Below the pieces are notes generated by a model. It saw only the letters and a program-made list of their open reading frames with translations. It did no database searches and was not told where the DNA came from. Shown one piece after another: positions 24,664-34,143 of a DNA stretch of 64,000 nucleotides. Numbering within the stretch: the first letter of the stretch is position 1; the number at the start of each line of letters is the position of its first letter. Origin of the DNA: Fodinicola acaciae. Its GTDB lineage: Bacteria > Actinomycetota > Actinomycetes > Mycobacteriales > HKI-0501. The DNA lies in contig NZ_WOTN01000003.1 of NCBI RefSeq assembly GCF_010993745.1, positions 1,116,001-1,180,000 on the forward strand, in the 5' to 3' direction. The position numbers and the translations under genes are program-made.

Positions 24664-25551
24664 TCATACGCGTACACGTTCGGTGATGCCGGCGAAAAGG
24701 TCGTCCTCCGGCAGCCGCGTGTCGACCAGCGACCTGGCCAGCTCGAAGTCCTCGGTCGGCCAGGCCCGGCGCTGCACCTCCAGCGGGGTCTGGAACCACC
24801 GTCCGGTCGGGTCGACCTGCGTCGCGTGCGCGCGCAACGCGTCGTCGCGTACGCCGAAATACTCACCGCACGGCACTTTCGTGGTCACCCGCGCCGAACT
24901 CGTGTCCTCCTCGCCGCTTTCCGCCCATTTCTTCAGCCATTCCTCGTACGGCGACTCCAGGCCGGCGGCGACCGACTCCAGGTGAAGCGCTTCGACCCGC
25001 TGGCGGCTGAACCCCATGTGGTAGTAGAGCTTCAGCGGCTGCCACGGCTCGCCGGCGTCTGGATAGCGGTCCGGGTCGCCAGCCGCGTCGTACGCGGCGA
25101 CCGAGATGTTGTGGCACATGATGTGGTCGGGGTGCGGATAGCCGCCCTTCTCGTCGTACGTGGTGACCACGTGCGGCCGGAACTCGCGGATCAGCCGGAC
25201 CAGCGGCGCGGCGGCCGTCTCGACCGGCTGCAACGCGAAGCAGCCCTCCGGCAGCGGCGGCAGCGGGTCGCCTTCGGGCAGGCCGGAGTCGACGAAGCCG
25301 AGCCAGGCCTGCTCGATGCCGAGGATGTCGCGCGCGGTGGCCATCTCCTCACGGCGGATCTCGCTCAGGCGCTCCCACACCTCCGGCCGGTCCATCGCCG
25401 GGTTGAGTACGCTGCCGCGCTCGCCGCCGGTGCAGGTGGCGACCAGGACGCGCACCCCTTCCCGCACGTACTTGGCCATGGAGGCCGCACCCTTGCTGGA
25501 CTCGTCGTCGGGATGCGCGTGGACGGCCATCAGCCGCAACTGTTCTGACAC
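24664..25551 (-). CDS. mca: Mycothiol S-conjugate amidase
   Basis: 295 residues, LmbE/PIG-L metal-dependent deacetylase fold. The zinc-binding AHPDDE motif lies at residues 12-17 and the second histidine block [11 protein letters not shown] near residue 143. [20 protein letters not shown] and the C-terminal [20 protein letters not shown] are typical of Mca rather than the deacetylase MshB. Mca cleaves the amide of mycothiol-toxin conjugates, giving a mercapturic acid for export plus GlcN-Ins for mycothiol recycling. Its presence shows a mycothiol-based redox system. It is divergent from greA across a 271-bp gap, an arrangement conserved in actinomycetes. Confidence 0.95.
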   Translation of the reverse strand: MSEQLRLMAVHAHPDDESSKGAASMAKYVREGVRVLVATCTGGERGSVLNPAMDRPEVWERLSEIRREEMATARDILGIEQAWLGFVDSGLPEGDPLPPLPEGCFALQPVETAAAPLVRLIREFRPHVVTTYDEKGGYPHPDHIMCHNISVAAYDAAGDPDRYPDAGEPWQPLKLYYHMGFSRQRVEALHLESVAAGLESPYEEWLKKWAESGEEDTSSARVTTKVPCGEYFGVRDDALRAHATQVDPTGRWFQTPLEVQRRAWPTEDFELARSLVDTRLPEDDLFAGITERVRV

Positions 25552-25822
25552 GCTGGTCGTGCTCCTTGCTGGACGGGGAAGGAGCGCGGCACCGCGCGTG
25601 CCGCACCACTCCTATTGTCCCTCGCCGCCGGTGCGTCGCGGGCACAGGCCCCTACCGGCCATGAGCTGGCCGGCAAACGGAAAGTAACACCCCGCGTACG
25701 CCGGAGAGGCGGTAGCGTGTTGGGACCGCGAACGGATGGCCCCGTTCCGCGGACCGGCCACGCCGGTCACACCGATGGTAACGTCGGTAGTTCGTCCTGA
25801 TCCGTCCACCGAGGAGCAAGCC

Positions 25823-26326
25823 GTGTCCACGACCGACCCCAAGGCCCGCGCCACCTGGCTCACCCAGGAGGCGTACGACCGCCTGAAGGCCGAGCTGGAC
25901 GGTCTCATAGCGAACCGCCCCGCCATGGCCGCGGAGATCAACGAACGCCGCGAGGAAGGCGACCTCAAGGAGAACGGCGGCTATCACGCGGCGCGCGAGG
26001 AGCAAGGCAAACAGGAAGGCCGGATCCGCGAGCTGCAGGAGCTGCTGCGCACCGCGGAGGTGCACGACGCGCCGGAGAAGACCGACAAGATCGACCTCGG
26101 CGTGGTGGTGAGCATCCACTTCGACGGCGACAAGAGCGACTGCGAGACGTTCCTGCTCGGCTCGCGCGAGATCGCCAAGACCACCGAGCTCACCGTCTAC
26201 TCTCCCGAGTCGGCGCTCGGCGCCGCGATCATCGGCCACCGCGCCGGCGACACCGTCACCTACACGACGCCGACCGGCGCCGAGATCAAGGTGACCATCG
26301 ACAAGATCGAGCCGTTCACCGGCTAG
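25823..26326 (+). CDS. greA: Transcription elongation factor GreA
   Basis: 167 residues from GTG 25823 (GAGGAG seven bases upstream; the open frame further upstream is not coding). The N-terminal coiled-coil hairpin contains REEGDLKENGGYHAAREEQ, the GreA signature region. The C-terminal FKBP-like domain holds SPESALGAAIIGHRAGDTV. GreA enters the RNA polymerase secondary channel and stimulates cleavage of backtracked transcripts. Paired divergently with mca. Confidence 0.95.
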   Translation: MSTTDPKARATWLTQEAYDRLKAELDGLIANRPAMAAEINERREEGDLKENGGYHAAREEQGKQEGRIRELQELLRTAEVHDAPEKTDKIDLGVVVSIHFDGDKSDCETFLLGSREIAKTTELTVYSPESALGAAIIGHRAGDTVTYTTPTGAEIKVTIDKIEPFTG

Positions 26327-26390
26327 CCGCGCGTGTCGTAGGTAATAAAACTCAGGCACAACCCGCTGGCTGTTGGCAGACTCTCAACAC

Positions 26391-28262
26391 GTGTATGCCT
26401 ATCGCCGCAACGTGGCGGCTGCGCTCGCGATTGTGCTGGTCGCCGGGGTCGCCGGCTGCGGGTTGTTCGGCGACTCGCCGCCGGTGGCCGCCGCCAAGGC
26501 CTTCCTGACCGCCTGGAACGACGGCAGGTACGACGACGCGGCGGCGCAGACCGACGCCGGGTCGGCCGCGAAGGACCTGCTCACCGCCACCGCCAGCCAG
26601 ACCGGCGCGAAGGCGTCGGTGAAGGCCGGCTCGGTCACCGAGAAGGACGGCGTCGCGACCGCCAGCTACACGGTCACCTGGCCGCTCGACGGCGGCACGC
26701 ATCCGTGGTCGTACGCCGGGACGCTGAAGACCGCCAAGAGCGGCGACAACGACCGCGTGCACTGGACGCCCGCGGTCGTACAACCGACGCTGACCGCCGG
26801 CCAGCGGCTGCAGGTGTCGCGTACGCTGCCGCTGCGCGCGCCGCTGACCGACCGTACGGGACGCGAGCTCTACGCCAAGCTGCCGGTGGTGACCATCGGC
26901 CTGGAGCCGCAGAAGGTCACCGACCTGGCCGGCGAGGCGAACACCCTGGCCAGCGTGCTCAAGCCGGAGGGCGTCGTCGCCGCCGACATCGTCAGGGACG
27001 TGCGGAAGGCCAAGCCGAGCGACTTCGTACCGGTGATCACCCTGCGCCAGGACCGCTACAACGAGGTCAAGCCGCAGATCTACGACCTGCCCGGCGCGAG
27101 CTTCCAGACCGGCCAGCGTACGCTCGCCGTGGACAAGGACTTCGCGCCGGCGCTGCTCGGCCGGGTCGGCGCGCCGACCGCCGAGGTGTTGAAGGAGAGC
27201 GGTCTGGGCAAGGTGACCGGTGACATCGGGATCTCCGGCCTGCAGCGCGCGCTCAACGACAAGCTGACCGGTACGCCGTCGACGGTCGTGTCGCGTGTCG
27301 ACGCCGCCGGCAACGCCACGAAACTGGCCACTTTCAACGGAAAGTCCGGCACTCCGGTGAAGCTGACGCTGGATCCGAAGGTGCAACAGGCGGCGCAGTC
27401 GGCGTTGTCCAGCGTGTCGCTGCCGGCCACCATCGTCGCGGTGCGGCCGTCCACCGGTGAGATCCTGGCGGTGGCGCAGACCAGCGCTTTGGCGTACGAC
27501 ATCGGCGTCAACGGCTCCTATCCGGCCGGTTCGACGTTCAAGATGATCACCGCGGCAGCGCTGCTGGAGACCGGAAAGTTCACAGAGGACACCGTCGTGC
27601 CGTGCCCGGGGTCGACGGTGATCGGCGGCAAGAAGTTCATCAACGAGAACTCCTTCGACCTCGGCAACGTACCGTTGCGAACGGCGTTCGCGCAGTCCTG
27701 CAACACGACTTTCGGTGGCCAGGCGGCGAAACTGCCGGCCGCCGACTTCATGAAGGCGGTCAGCCAGTTCGGCGTCGGCGCCGGTTGGACGCTGCCGGGG
27801 CCGGCCTTCTCCGGCTCGCTGCCGGCGCCGGCCAGCCAGACCGAGCAGGCCGCCGACGCGATCGGCCAGGGCAAGGTCGAGGTCAGTCCGCTGACGATGG
27901 CACTGGTGGCCGGCGCGATCCAGCGCGGCAGCCTGCCGACGCCGTCGCTGGTGGCCGGCCAGCCGGCGACTGCCAAGAAGCCGCCGCCACCGATCCCGTC
28001 CGCGGTGATCGGACCGCTGCGCGACCTGACCCGCGCCGTCGTCACGTCCGGCACCGGCAAGGCCGACCTGTCGGGTTTCGCCGGCGTCGGTGGAAAAACC
28101 GGCACCGCCGAGTACGGCACGGACACGCCGCCGCGTACGCACTCGTGGTTCGCCGGCTACAGCGGCGACCTGTCCTTCGCGGTGTTCGCGTACGACGGTG
28201 CCACCGACGCTCAGGCCAAGGGCACCACCATCGCCGCCAGGTTCCTCAGCGGCCTGCGCTGA
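26391..28262 (+). CDS. Lipoprotein penicillin-binding protein (transpeptidase)
   Basis: 623 residues from GTG 26391; TTG 26373 would add six. A lipoprotein signal ends at VAGVAGC. Next comes an NTF2/MecA-N-like domain (AAKAFLTAWNDGRYDDAAAQ) and a PBP dimerisation region. The transpeptidase domain has all three motifs: S381-TFK384, S436-CN and K569-TG571. It should cross-link peptidoglycan stems outside the membrane and be beta-lactam sensitive unless the allosteric-type N-terminus confers tolerance, as in MecA-like PBPs. No transglycosylase domain is present, so it is class B. It is monocistronic, ending 12 bp from the convergent ilvA stop. Confidence 0.9.
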   Translation: MYAYRRNVAAALAIVLVAGVAGCGLFGDSPPVAAAKAFLTAWNDGRYDDAAAQTDAGSAAKDLLTATASQTGAKASVKAGSVTEKDGVATASYTVTWPLDGGTHPWSYAGTLKTAKSGDNDRVHWTPAVVQPTLTAGQRLQVSRTLPLRAPLTDRTGRELYAKLPVVTIGLEPQKVTDLAGEANTLASVLKPEGVVAADIVRDVRKAKPSDFVPVITLRQDRYNEVKPQIYDLPGASFQTGQRTLAVDKDFAPALLGRVGAPTAEVLKESGLGKVTGDIGISGLQRALNDKLTGTPSTVVSRVDAAGNATKLATFNGKSGTPVKLTLDPKVQQAAQSALSSVSLPATIVAVRPSTGEILAVAQTSALAYDIGVNGSYPAGSTFKMITAAALLETGKFTEDTVVPCPGSTVIGGKKFINENSFDLGNVPLRTAFAQSCNTTFGGQAAKLPAADFMKAVSQFGVGAGWTLPGPAFSGSLPAPASQTEQAADAIGQGKVEVSPLTMALVAGAIQRGSLPTPSLVAGQPATAKKPPPPIPSAVIGPLRDLTRAVVTSGTGKADLSGFAGVGGKTGTAEYGTDTPPRTHSWFAGYSGDLSFAVFAYDGATDAQAKGTTIAARFLSGLR

Positions 28263-28274
28263 ATGGCCGCGGGC

Positions 28275-29504
28275 TCACGACCCGATCTGTACGCGATAGC
28301 CGGCGGCGCGCAGAGCCGTCAGCAGCTGCGCCGAATGGTCGGTCCCCTTGGTCTCGACGCGCAGCTCCACGTCGACCTCACCGAGGTGCAGGTGCGGATC
28401 GGCGCGCAGGTGCGACACGTCGAGCACGTTCGCGCCCTGCTCGCCGACCAGCGTCAACATCGCCGCCAGCGACCCCGGCCGGTCGTCGAACTTCACCGTG
28501 AACGACAGGTAACGGCCGGCGGCGGCCATGCCGTGCTCGATGACGCGCAGCAGCAGGAGCGGGTCGATGTTGCCGCCCGAGAGCACGGCGACGACCGGCG
28601 GTGTGAAGCGGTGCGGCTCTGCCATCAGCGCGGCCACGGCGGCGGCGCCGGCGGGCTCGACAACCAGCTTGGAGCGCTCCAGCAACAGCAGCAGCGCGCG
28701 TGAGATGTCCTCGTCGGACACCGTGACGACGTCGTCGACCAGCTCGCGTACGTGCGCCAGCGTCACCTCGCCAGGCAGGCCGACCGCGATGCCGTCCGCG
28801 ATCGTCGCGATCTCACTGAGCGCGACCGGCTGACCGGCCGCGATCGAGCCGGGAAAGGCCGCGGCTCCCTCGGCCTGCACGCCGACGACGCGTACGTGCG
28901 GATGCGTCGCCTTCACCGCCGCCGCGACACCCGACAGCAGCCCGCCGCCGCCGGTGGCAACCGCGATGGTGGCGACCTCCGGACAGGCCTCCAGGATCTC
29001 CAGGCCGACCGTGCCCTGGCCGGCCACCACGTCCGGATGGTTGAACGGATGCACGAAAACCGCGCCGGTGTCCTCGGCGAACCGCGCGGCCGCGGCCAGC
29101 GCGTGCTCGACCGTCTCACCGCGCAGCCGCACCTGCGCGCCGTACCCCTTGGTCGCGGCGACCTTCGGCAACGCCGCGCTGGTCGGCATGAACACGGTGG
29201 CGCGGATGCCGAGCAGCTGCGCCGCGAGCGCCACACCTTGTGCGTGGTTGCCGGCACTGGCCGCGACCACCCCGCGCGAGCGCTCGTTCTCCGAGAGCCG
29301 CGCGATCCGCGTGTACGCGCCGCGGATCTTGAACGAGCCGGTGCGCTGCTTGTTCTCGCACTTGAGATAGGCCGGACCGGCCAGCCGCGCGGCCAGCGGC
29401 CGGGAGTCGTCCAGCGGAGTCACCCGTACGACTCCGGACAGCAGCTTCTGAGCCGCCTGGATGTCGGCCAGGGTCACCAGCGCGTCTGCATCCACGTACC
29501 GCAT
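28275..29504 (-). CDS. ilvA: Threonine ammonia-lyase (threonine dehydratase)
   Basis: 409 residues from ATG 29504. PLP-fold type II enzyme with the lysine in RTGSFKIRGA (K59), AASAGNHAQGVALAA and the phosphate-binding ATGGGGLLSG loop. An ACT-like regulatory domain occupies about 330-409 (SFTVKFDDRPGSLAAMLTLV). It deaminates L-threonine to 2-oxobutanoate, the first step to isoleucine, or serves catabolically. The single ACT domain resembles the short forms annotated as catabolic/biosynthetic IlvA of actinobacteria. The long open frame upstream of 29504 lacks family homology. Confidence 0.92.
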   Translation of the reverse strand: MRYVDADALVTLADIQAAQKLLSGVVRVTPLDDSRPLAARLAGPAYLKCENKQRTGSFKIRGAYTRIARLSENERSRGVVAASAGNHAQGVALAAQLLGIRATVFMPTSAALPKVAATKGYGAQVRLRGETVEHALAAAARFAEDTGAVFVHPFNHPDVVAGQGTVGLEILEACPEVATIAVATGGGGLLSGVAAAVKATHPHVRVVGVQAEGAAAFPGSIAAGQPVALSEIATIADGIAVGLPGEVTLAHVRELVDDVVTVSDEDISRALLLLLERSKLVVEPAGAAAVAALMAEPHRFTPPVVAVLSGGNIDPLLLLRVIEHGMAAAGRYLSFTVKFDDRPGSLAAMLTLVGEQGANVLDVSHLRADPHLHLGEVDVELRVETKGTDHSAQLLTALRAAGYRVQIGS

Positions 29505-29828
29505 CGTCGCAGACCGCCGGCCATTCCTCAGCGCGAGGTCACCGGCCGTACGCGCGCAGGACGGCTGGTCGATGCCGGCTGTCACGGCGTTGATCACGTG
29601 TGGCGGTTTCGGGCGGGGCGGGGCTAGGTTAGTCACAACAGCATTACCAGCCTCAACAGTCACGCCAGTCCCAGCGTCCGCCGGTGATGCGGATGCGAAA
29701 GCCCTATTTCTTGCTTCTAGCGCCATAGTCGACCTCCACGCCGAGGCCGGCCGGCACGTGAGCAATCCGTCACGTTCTGTGATGCCGGCGTCAGAAAACT
29801 CCAATGAGATTGTCGGAGCCTCGCGTTA
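29505..29828. other. Divergent intergenic region, ilvA / ABC exporter
   Basis: 324 bp between divergent starts, with AT-richer stretches around 29630-29720 and 29790-29825, which fit promoter DNA for both units. I see short symmetric pieces (for example ctcc...ggag around 29799-29818) but no strong operator, riboswitch or T-box-like structure. Open frames here are extensions of ilvA without coding bias. Confidence 0.4.
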
Positions 29829-30791
29829 GTGTCGGTCTTCGTGGAGACCGATGACCTTGCCGTGACGGAGGCGCCGCTGATCCAGGCGCGGGGACTGACC
29901 AAGCGGTTCGGCGAGTTCACCGCGGTCGACGGCATCGACGTGTCGGTACGCAAAGGCGAGGCGTTCGGCTTCCTCGGCCCCAACGGCGCCGGCAAGTCCT
30001 CCACGATGCGGATGATCGCCTCGGTGTCGCCGCCGTCCGGAGGCACGCTGCGCATCCTCGGCATGGACCCGCGCACCGACGGCCCGAAGATCCGCGCCAA
30101 GCTCGGCGTGGTGCCGCAGCTGGACACGCTGGACGGCGAGCTGTCGGTACGCGAAAACCTGGTCATCTACGCGCGCTATTTCGGCCTCTCCCGCAAGATC
30201 GCCAACGAGCGCGCCACCGAGTTGCTGGAGTTCGCGCAGCTCACCGAGCGCGCCGACAGCGTGGTCGAGCCGCTGTCCGGCGGCATGAAGCGGCGGCTGA
30301 CGATCGCGCGCGGCCTGGTCAACGAGCCGGAGATCCTGCTGCTGGACGAGCCGACCACCGGCCTGGACCCGCAGGCCCGGCACATCCTGTGGGACCGGCT
30401 GTTCCGGCTCAAGCGCTCCGGCGTGACGTTGGTGATCACGACGCATTACATGGACGAGGCCGAGCAGCTGTGCGACCGGCTGGTGGTGATGGACGGCGGC
30501 AGGATCGCCGCCGAAGGCAGTCCGCGCGAGCTGATCGACCGCTATTCCAGCCGCGAGGTGCTGGAGCTGCGGTTCGCCGACGACGACCACGCGCCGTACG
30601 CGGAGAAGGTCGAAGGGCTGGCCGAGCGGGTCGAGGTGCTGCCGGACCGGCTGTTGCTCTACACCGAAGACGGCGAGAGCGCGCTGGCCGGCGTCTATCG
30701 GCGCGGCATGACGCCGCTGTCCAGCCTGGTCCGCCGGTCGACGCTGGAAGACGTGTTCCTGCACCTCACCGGCCGGACGCTGGTCGACTGA
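29829..30791 (+). CDS. ABC exporter ATP-binding protein (DrrA/NodI-like)
   Basis: 320 residues. The nucleotide-binding domain has Walker A GPNGAGKSS, signature LSGGMKRR, Walker B LLLDEPTTGLDP and switch TTHYMDEAEQLCD. A C-terminal about 90-residue extension (EVLELRFADDDHAPYAEKVE ...) is typical of DrrA/NodI ATPases. It powers the two following permeases, with which it overlaps by one to four bases. GTG 29829 is used; a second GTG five codons later is possible. Such exporters move drugs, polyketides or lipo-oligosaccharides; the substrate here is unknown. Confidence 0.92.
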   Translation: MSVFVETDDLAVTEAPLIQARGLTKRFGEFTAVDGIDVSVRKGEAFGFLGPNGAGKSSTMRMIASVSPPSGGTLRILGMDPRTDGPKIRAKLGVVPQLDTLDGELSVRENLVIYARYFGLSRKIANERATELLEFAQLTERADSVVEPLSGGMKRRLTIARGLVNEPEILLLDEPTTGLDPQARHILWDRLFRLKRSGVTLVITTHYMDEAEQLCDRLVVMDGGRIAAEGSPRELIDRYSSREVLELRFADDDHAPYAEKVEGLAERVEVLPDRLLLYTEDGESALAGVYRRGMTPLSSLVRRSTLEDVFLHLTGRTLVD

Positions 30792-31570
30792 TGGTCACCG
30801 CACCGTACGCGCACCGCGCGCTGCGCTTCTGGCTGGTCAACTACAAGCGCACCTGGAAAGGCAGCGTCTTCTCCAGTTTCCTGTCACCGCTGCTGTTCCT
30901 CGGCGCGCTCGGCTTCGGCCTCGGCTCGCTGATCAGCCGCAGCGGCCATCCGACCATCGACGGCATCGCCTATCCGGTCTACGTGGCCGGCGGCGTGCTG
31001 GCGGCCAACGCGATGATGAGCGGCGTCGGCGAGGCGACCTGGCCGGTGATGGGTGCGATCAAGTGGTGGCGGCAGTACGAGGCGATGCTCGCGACCCCGC
31101 TCGGCGTCACCGACGTGCTGCTCGGCCACCTCGGCATCATCGTCGTCCGTACGTCCATCTCGGCGGCGGCCTTCGTGCTGGTCGCGGCCCTGCTCGGCGC
31201 GGTGCCGTCGCTGTGGGGGATCCTCGGCGTGTTCGCCGCGATCCTGGTGACGCTCGCGCACGCCGCGCCGATCATGGCGTTCAGCGCCACGCAGCAAACC
31301 GAGACCGGGTTCAGCCTGATCTTCCGGATCGGAGCCACGCCGATGTTCCTGTTCTCCGGCACATTCTTCCCGGTGCACCAGCTGCCGGCGGTGCTGCAGC
31401 CGATCGCGTACGCGACACCGCTCTATCACGGCGTCGAGCTGTGCCGCGGCCTGGTCGCCGGCACGGTGGCGCCGCTGCCGGCGCTCGGCCACATCGGTTA
31501 TCTGCTGCTGTTCCTGGTCGTCGGCCTGGTCCTCGCGCGGATCAGCTATCACCGCCGGCTGGTGATCTGA
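30791..31570 (+). CDS. ABC-2 type permease, exporter subunit 1 (NodJ/DrrB-like)
   Basis: 259 residues from ATG 30791, which overlaps the ATPase TGA by one base. Six membrane helices of the ABC-2 family. The conserved region FLFSGTFFPVHQLPAVLQPI precedes the last helices, with ATPLYHGVELCRGLVAGT following, as in NodJ. It forms a heterodimer with the next gene product in the exporter. Confidence 0.9.
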   Translation: MVTAPYAHRALRFWLVNYKRTWKGSVFSSFLSPLLFLGALGFGLGSLISRSGHPTIDGIAYPVYVAGGVLAANAMMSGVGEATWPVMGAIKWWRQYEAMLATPLGVTDVLLGHLGIIVVRTSISAAAFVLVAALLGAVPSLWGILGVFAAILVTLAHAAPIMAFSATQQTETGFSLIFRIGATPMFLFSGTFFPVHQLPAVLQPIAYATPLYHGVELCRGLVAGTVAPLPALGHIGYLLLFLVVGLVLARISYHRRLVI

Positions 31571-32376
31571 TGGGGGCCGCGCGGCTGGTGGCACGGCTGA
31601 TCCCGGTCCCGGCCGGTGCCGGACTGGCCAGGATGTTGTTCGAGCGCAACGTTCTGGTCTATCGGCGCGCCTGGATCGCCTTCGTCACCGGCTTCATGGA
31701 GCCGGTGTTCTATCTTTTCTCGCTGGGGATCGGCATCGGAGCGCTGGTCGGCACCGTCAGCTACGGCGGCGAGCAGGTGTCGTACGCGTCGTTCGTGGCG
31801 CCGGCGATGCTGGCGACCTCGGCGATGAACGGCGTCGTCTTCGACATGGTCTTCATGCTGTTTTTCAAGCTGAAATACAACAAGGTCTACGAGTCGGTGC
31901 TCAACACGCCGCTCGGCGTACGCGACATCGCGGTCGGCGAGTCGGCGTGGGCTTTGGTGCGCAGCACGATTTACGCCACGGGTTTCCTGGTCGTCGCGAC
32001 CATCGCCGGCTTCGTGCACAGCTGGTGGGCGGTGCTGGCGGTGCCGGTGGCGGTGCTGATCGGTTTCTGCTGCGGCTCGCTGGCGATGGCCGGCACCACC
32101 TGGATGCGTACGCACCAGGACTTCGACTATCTGAGCCTGGTCCTGATGCCGCTTTTCCTGCTGTCGGCGACCTTCTATCCGCTGGACACCTATCCGCCGG
32201 CGCTGCGCTGGCTCGTCCAGCTCTCGCCGCTCTATCACGGCGTCACCCTTGAGCGCGACCTGATGCTCGGCCATCTGCACGCCGGCCTGCTGGTCAACGC
32301 GCTCGTGCTCGCGCTCGTCGGTCTGCTCGGCCTGGCGATCGCCGGCCGCCGGCTGGAAAAACTGCTGCTGTCGTAA
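31570..32376 (+). CDS. ABC-2 type permease, exporter subunit 2
   Basis: 268 residues from ATG 31570, again overlapping the previous TGA by one base. Paralogous to subunit 1: RNVLVYRRAWIAFVTGFMEP, six helices, FLLSATFYPLDTYPPALRWL and SPLYHGVTLERDLMLG. Two different permeases with one ATPase suggest an A2BC complex. The operon appears to end here; the next gene has its own RBS 80 bp downstream. Confidence 0.9.
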   Translation: MGAARLVARLIPVPAGAGLARMLFERNVLVYRRAWIAFVTGFMEPVFYLFSLGIGIGALVGTVSYGGEQVSYASFVAPAMLATSAMNGVVFDMVFMLFFKLKYNKVYESVLNTPLGVRDIAVGESAWALVRSTIYATGFLVVATIAGFVHSWWAVLAVPVAVLIGFCCGSLAMAGTTWMRTHQDFDYLSLVLMPLFLLSATFYPLDTYPPALRWLVQLSPLYHGVTLERDLMLGHLHAGLLVNALVLALVGLLGLAIAGRRLEKLLLS

Positions 32377-32456
32377 GAGGGCGTCCTCGCGCCGTTGCCA
32401 GCCGAGATAACCGCGGGTAGGTTTCCGGAGACATCCAGTCAGGGAGGAAACCGCCG

Positions 32457-33344
32457 ATGCGTGGTCGCGCCGTGCTGCTGTTTTCCGTGTTGTTGGTCGC
32501 GTTGTTTGTCTCGCCGGCCGGCGCCGCCACCGGCTATCGCGAGTACGTGGCGCTCGGCGACTCCTGGACCGCCGACGTCAACATTCTCAACGTCGCGACC
32601 ACGTTCGTGCCGTACGGTTGCGTGCAGAGCGCGGCGGACTATCCGCACCAGGTCGCGAAAACGCTGGGGATCGCGACGTTCACCGACGCGAGCTGCGGCG
32701 GTGCCACCACCGACCACATGACCAAGCCGCAGTCGGCGCCGCTCGGCGGCACCAACCCACCGCAGTTCGACCGGCTCACCCCGACGACCGACTTGGTGAC
32801 CGTCGGCATCGGCGGCAACGACGCCGGCCTGGTCGGCGTAGTCACCAGCTGCATCCGGCTGCTGCCGCTGGGAAAGACCTGCCAGTCCACGTACGTCTCC
32901 GGCGGTGTCGACAAGGTGTCGCAGGCGATCGCCGCCGCCGCACCGAAAATCGCCGCGACGGTCGCCGGCATCAAGGCCCGGTCGCCACACGCGCGGATCG
33001 TGCTGGTCAACTACATGAACCCGATTCCGAGCGTCGGCTGCTATCCCTACATCCAGATCTCCAACAAGGATGTCCCATGGCTGCGCGCCAAACTCGCCGA
33101 GATGAACGCGGCGATCGCGACGGTCGCGGCCAACGCTCAGGTCGGCGTGGCCAACACCGATGTCGGCATGGCCGGACACGATGTGTGCCAGCTGCCCAAC
33201 AAGCAGTACGTGACGGCCTTGTTGCCGTTGTCGACGGATCCGCTCGTCGCGGTGCCGTTCCATCCGACGCAGCTCGGCGCCGACCACCAGGCGGCGGTCG
33301 TGTCCGCTTACCTCACCGGCGGCTCGTACTCAGCACGTACGTGA
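32457..33344 (+). CDS. Secreted SGNH/GDSL lipase or esterase
   Basis: 295 residues. Residues 1-23 are a signal peptide (VLLFSVLLVALFVSPAGA). The SGNH blocks are present: nucleophile ALGDSW (S36), Gly in DASCGGATTDHM, GGNDAGLV, and the catalytic-His block near the C-terminus (FHPTQLGADHQAAV). Cysteine pairs suggest disulfides. The closest type is the secreted actinobacterial SGNH lipase/esterase family (Streptomyces-type). It releases fatty acids or other acyl groups from extracellular substrates. Its 3' end overlaps the convergent hydrolase gene by 32 bases. Confidence 0.88.
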   Translation: MRGRAVLLFSVLLVALFVSPAGAATGYREYVALGDSWTADVNILNVATTFVPYGCVQSAADYPHQVAKTLGIATFTDASCGGATTDHMTKPQSAPLGGTNPPQFDRLTPTTDLVTVGIGGNDAGLVGVVTSCIRLLPLGKTCQSTYVSGGVDKVSQAIAAAAPKIAATVAGIKARSPHARIVLVNYMNPIPSVGCYPYIQISNKDVPWLRAKLAEMNAAIATVAANAQVGVANTDVGMAGHDVCQLPNKQYVTALLPLSTDPLVAVPFHPTQLGADHQAAVVSAYLTGGSYSART

Positions 33345-34137
33345 AGAAGTCCCGCACGGCCGGCACCATCTTCAGGCCCTCGTGCGCCGCACCGGCGATG
33401 AGGTCCTGACGTACGTCAAGGCCGCGCTCCCCCAGTTTTTCCTTCAGCACGGCCATCTTCGTCAGCCGCGTGACCCCGACGTCGTTGACCCCGGCGATCC
33501 AGCCGGGAGTGTCCGGTGTCAGGCTGATCTCCCACGTCTCGGTGTCCCGGTCCCCGATCACCAGCTGCACCGGCACCTGCCGGATCGCGTCCCAGTCCGG
33601 CCGGACGCCGAGCACCTCGTCCACATTGGACAGTCCGGCCGGCCATGGCAGCGTGTCGTCCGGCAGCGTCACCACGCCTGGCGCGCCGATCGCGGCGCCG
33701 AGCAGCCGCTCCGGATGCAGATAGAGAAAGCGGTGGGTGAAGTGGCCGCCGCCGGAAAAACCGAAGAGCAGAAAGCGATCCGTGCGTACGTTGTAGCGCT
33801 CGGCCACCTCGTCGACCATCGCCATCGCGACCTCGTCGAAGCGGATGCCGGCGTACGCGAAATACTTGAAGTTGTTGATCTCGCCTGGTGTCGCGATGCC
33901 GGCCGGAAACAGCGGCAGCAGCACGATCGCCCCGGTCTGCTCGGCGAAATCCTCGAAACAGTCCCGATACTGCTCGGCCGACCGGCCAGTGCCGTGCATG
34001 ACCATCGCCAGCGGCGCCCGCCGGCTGTGGTCGTACGTGGCCGGCACGTACAGGTAATACGACAGCCGCTGGTCGGCCTGGCAGGCGGTCAGCGGGATCC
34101 GGCCGGTCTGGTGAGCTGCGAGATGCGTCGGCAACAA
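33313..34137 (-). CDS. Alpha/beta hydrolase, last gene of the C45/Dpp cluster (paralogue 1)
   Basis: 274 residues, PHB-depolymerase/esterase-like alpha/beta hydrolase. The oxyanion region is VMHGTGRSAEQY, the nucleophile GFSGGGHF (S128), the acid probably in VIGDRDTETWE, and the histidine GAAHE near 255. No signal peptide, so it acts inside the cell. It is clearly paralogous to 39619-40428: YYLYVPATYDH versus YCLYVPRGYED, FPAGIATPGEINNFKYFAY versus FPCGIGEPGELNNYKFIAY. It starts at TTG 34137 (AAGGA just upstream), six bases after the DppF-like stop, so it closes the importer operon. It probably hydrolyses an ester or amide product derived from the imported compound. Confidence 0.85.
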   Translation of the reverse strand: MLPTHLAAHQTGRIPLTACQADQRLSYYLYVPATYDHSRRAPLAMVMHGTGRSAEQYRDCFEDFAEQTGAIVLLPLFPAGIATPGEINNFKYFAYAGIRFDEVAMAMVDEVAERYNVRTDRFLLFGFSGGGHFTHRFLYLHPERLLGAAIGAPGVVTLPDDTLPWPAGLSNVDEVLGVRPDWDAIRQVPVQLVIGDRDTETWEISLTPDTPGWIAGVNDVGVTRLTKMAVLKEKLGERGLDVRQDLIAGAAHEGLKMVPAVRDFFTYVLSTSRR

Positions 34138-34143
34138 GAATCC

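Noticed and set aside
25612-25968. Minus-strand frames across the mca/greA gap
   Set aside because: Antisense to greA and its promoter region; no coding bias.
29505-29804. Longer ilvA start giving a 100-residue N-terminal extension
   Set aside because: The extension has no resemblance to threonine dehydratases, which begin at the MRYVDADALVTLADI region.
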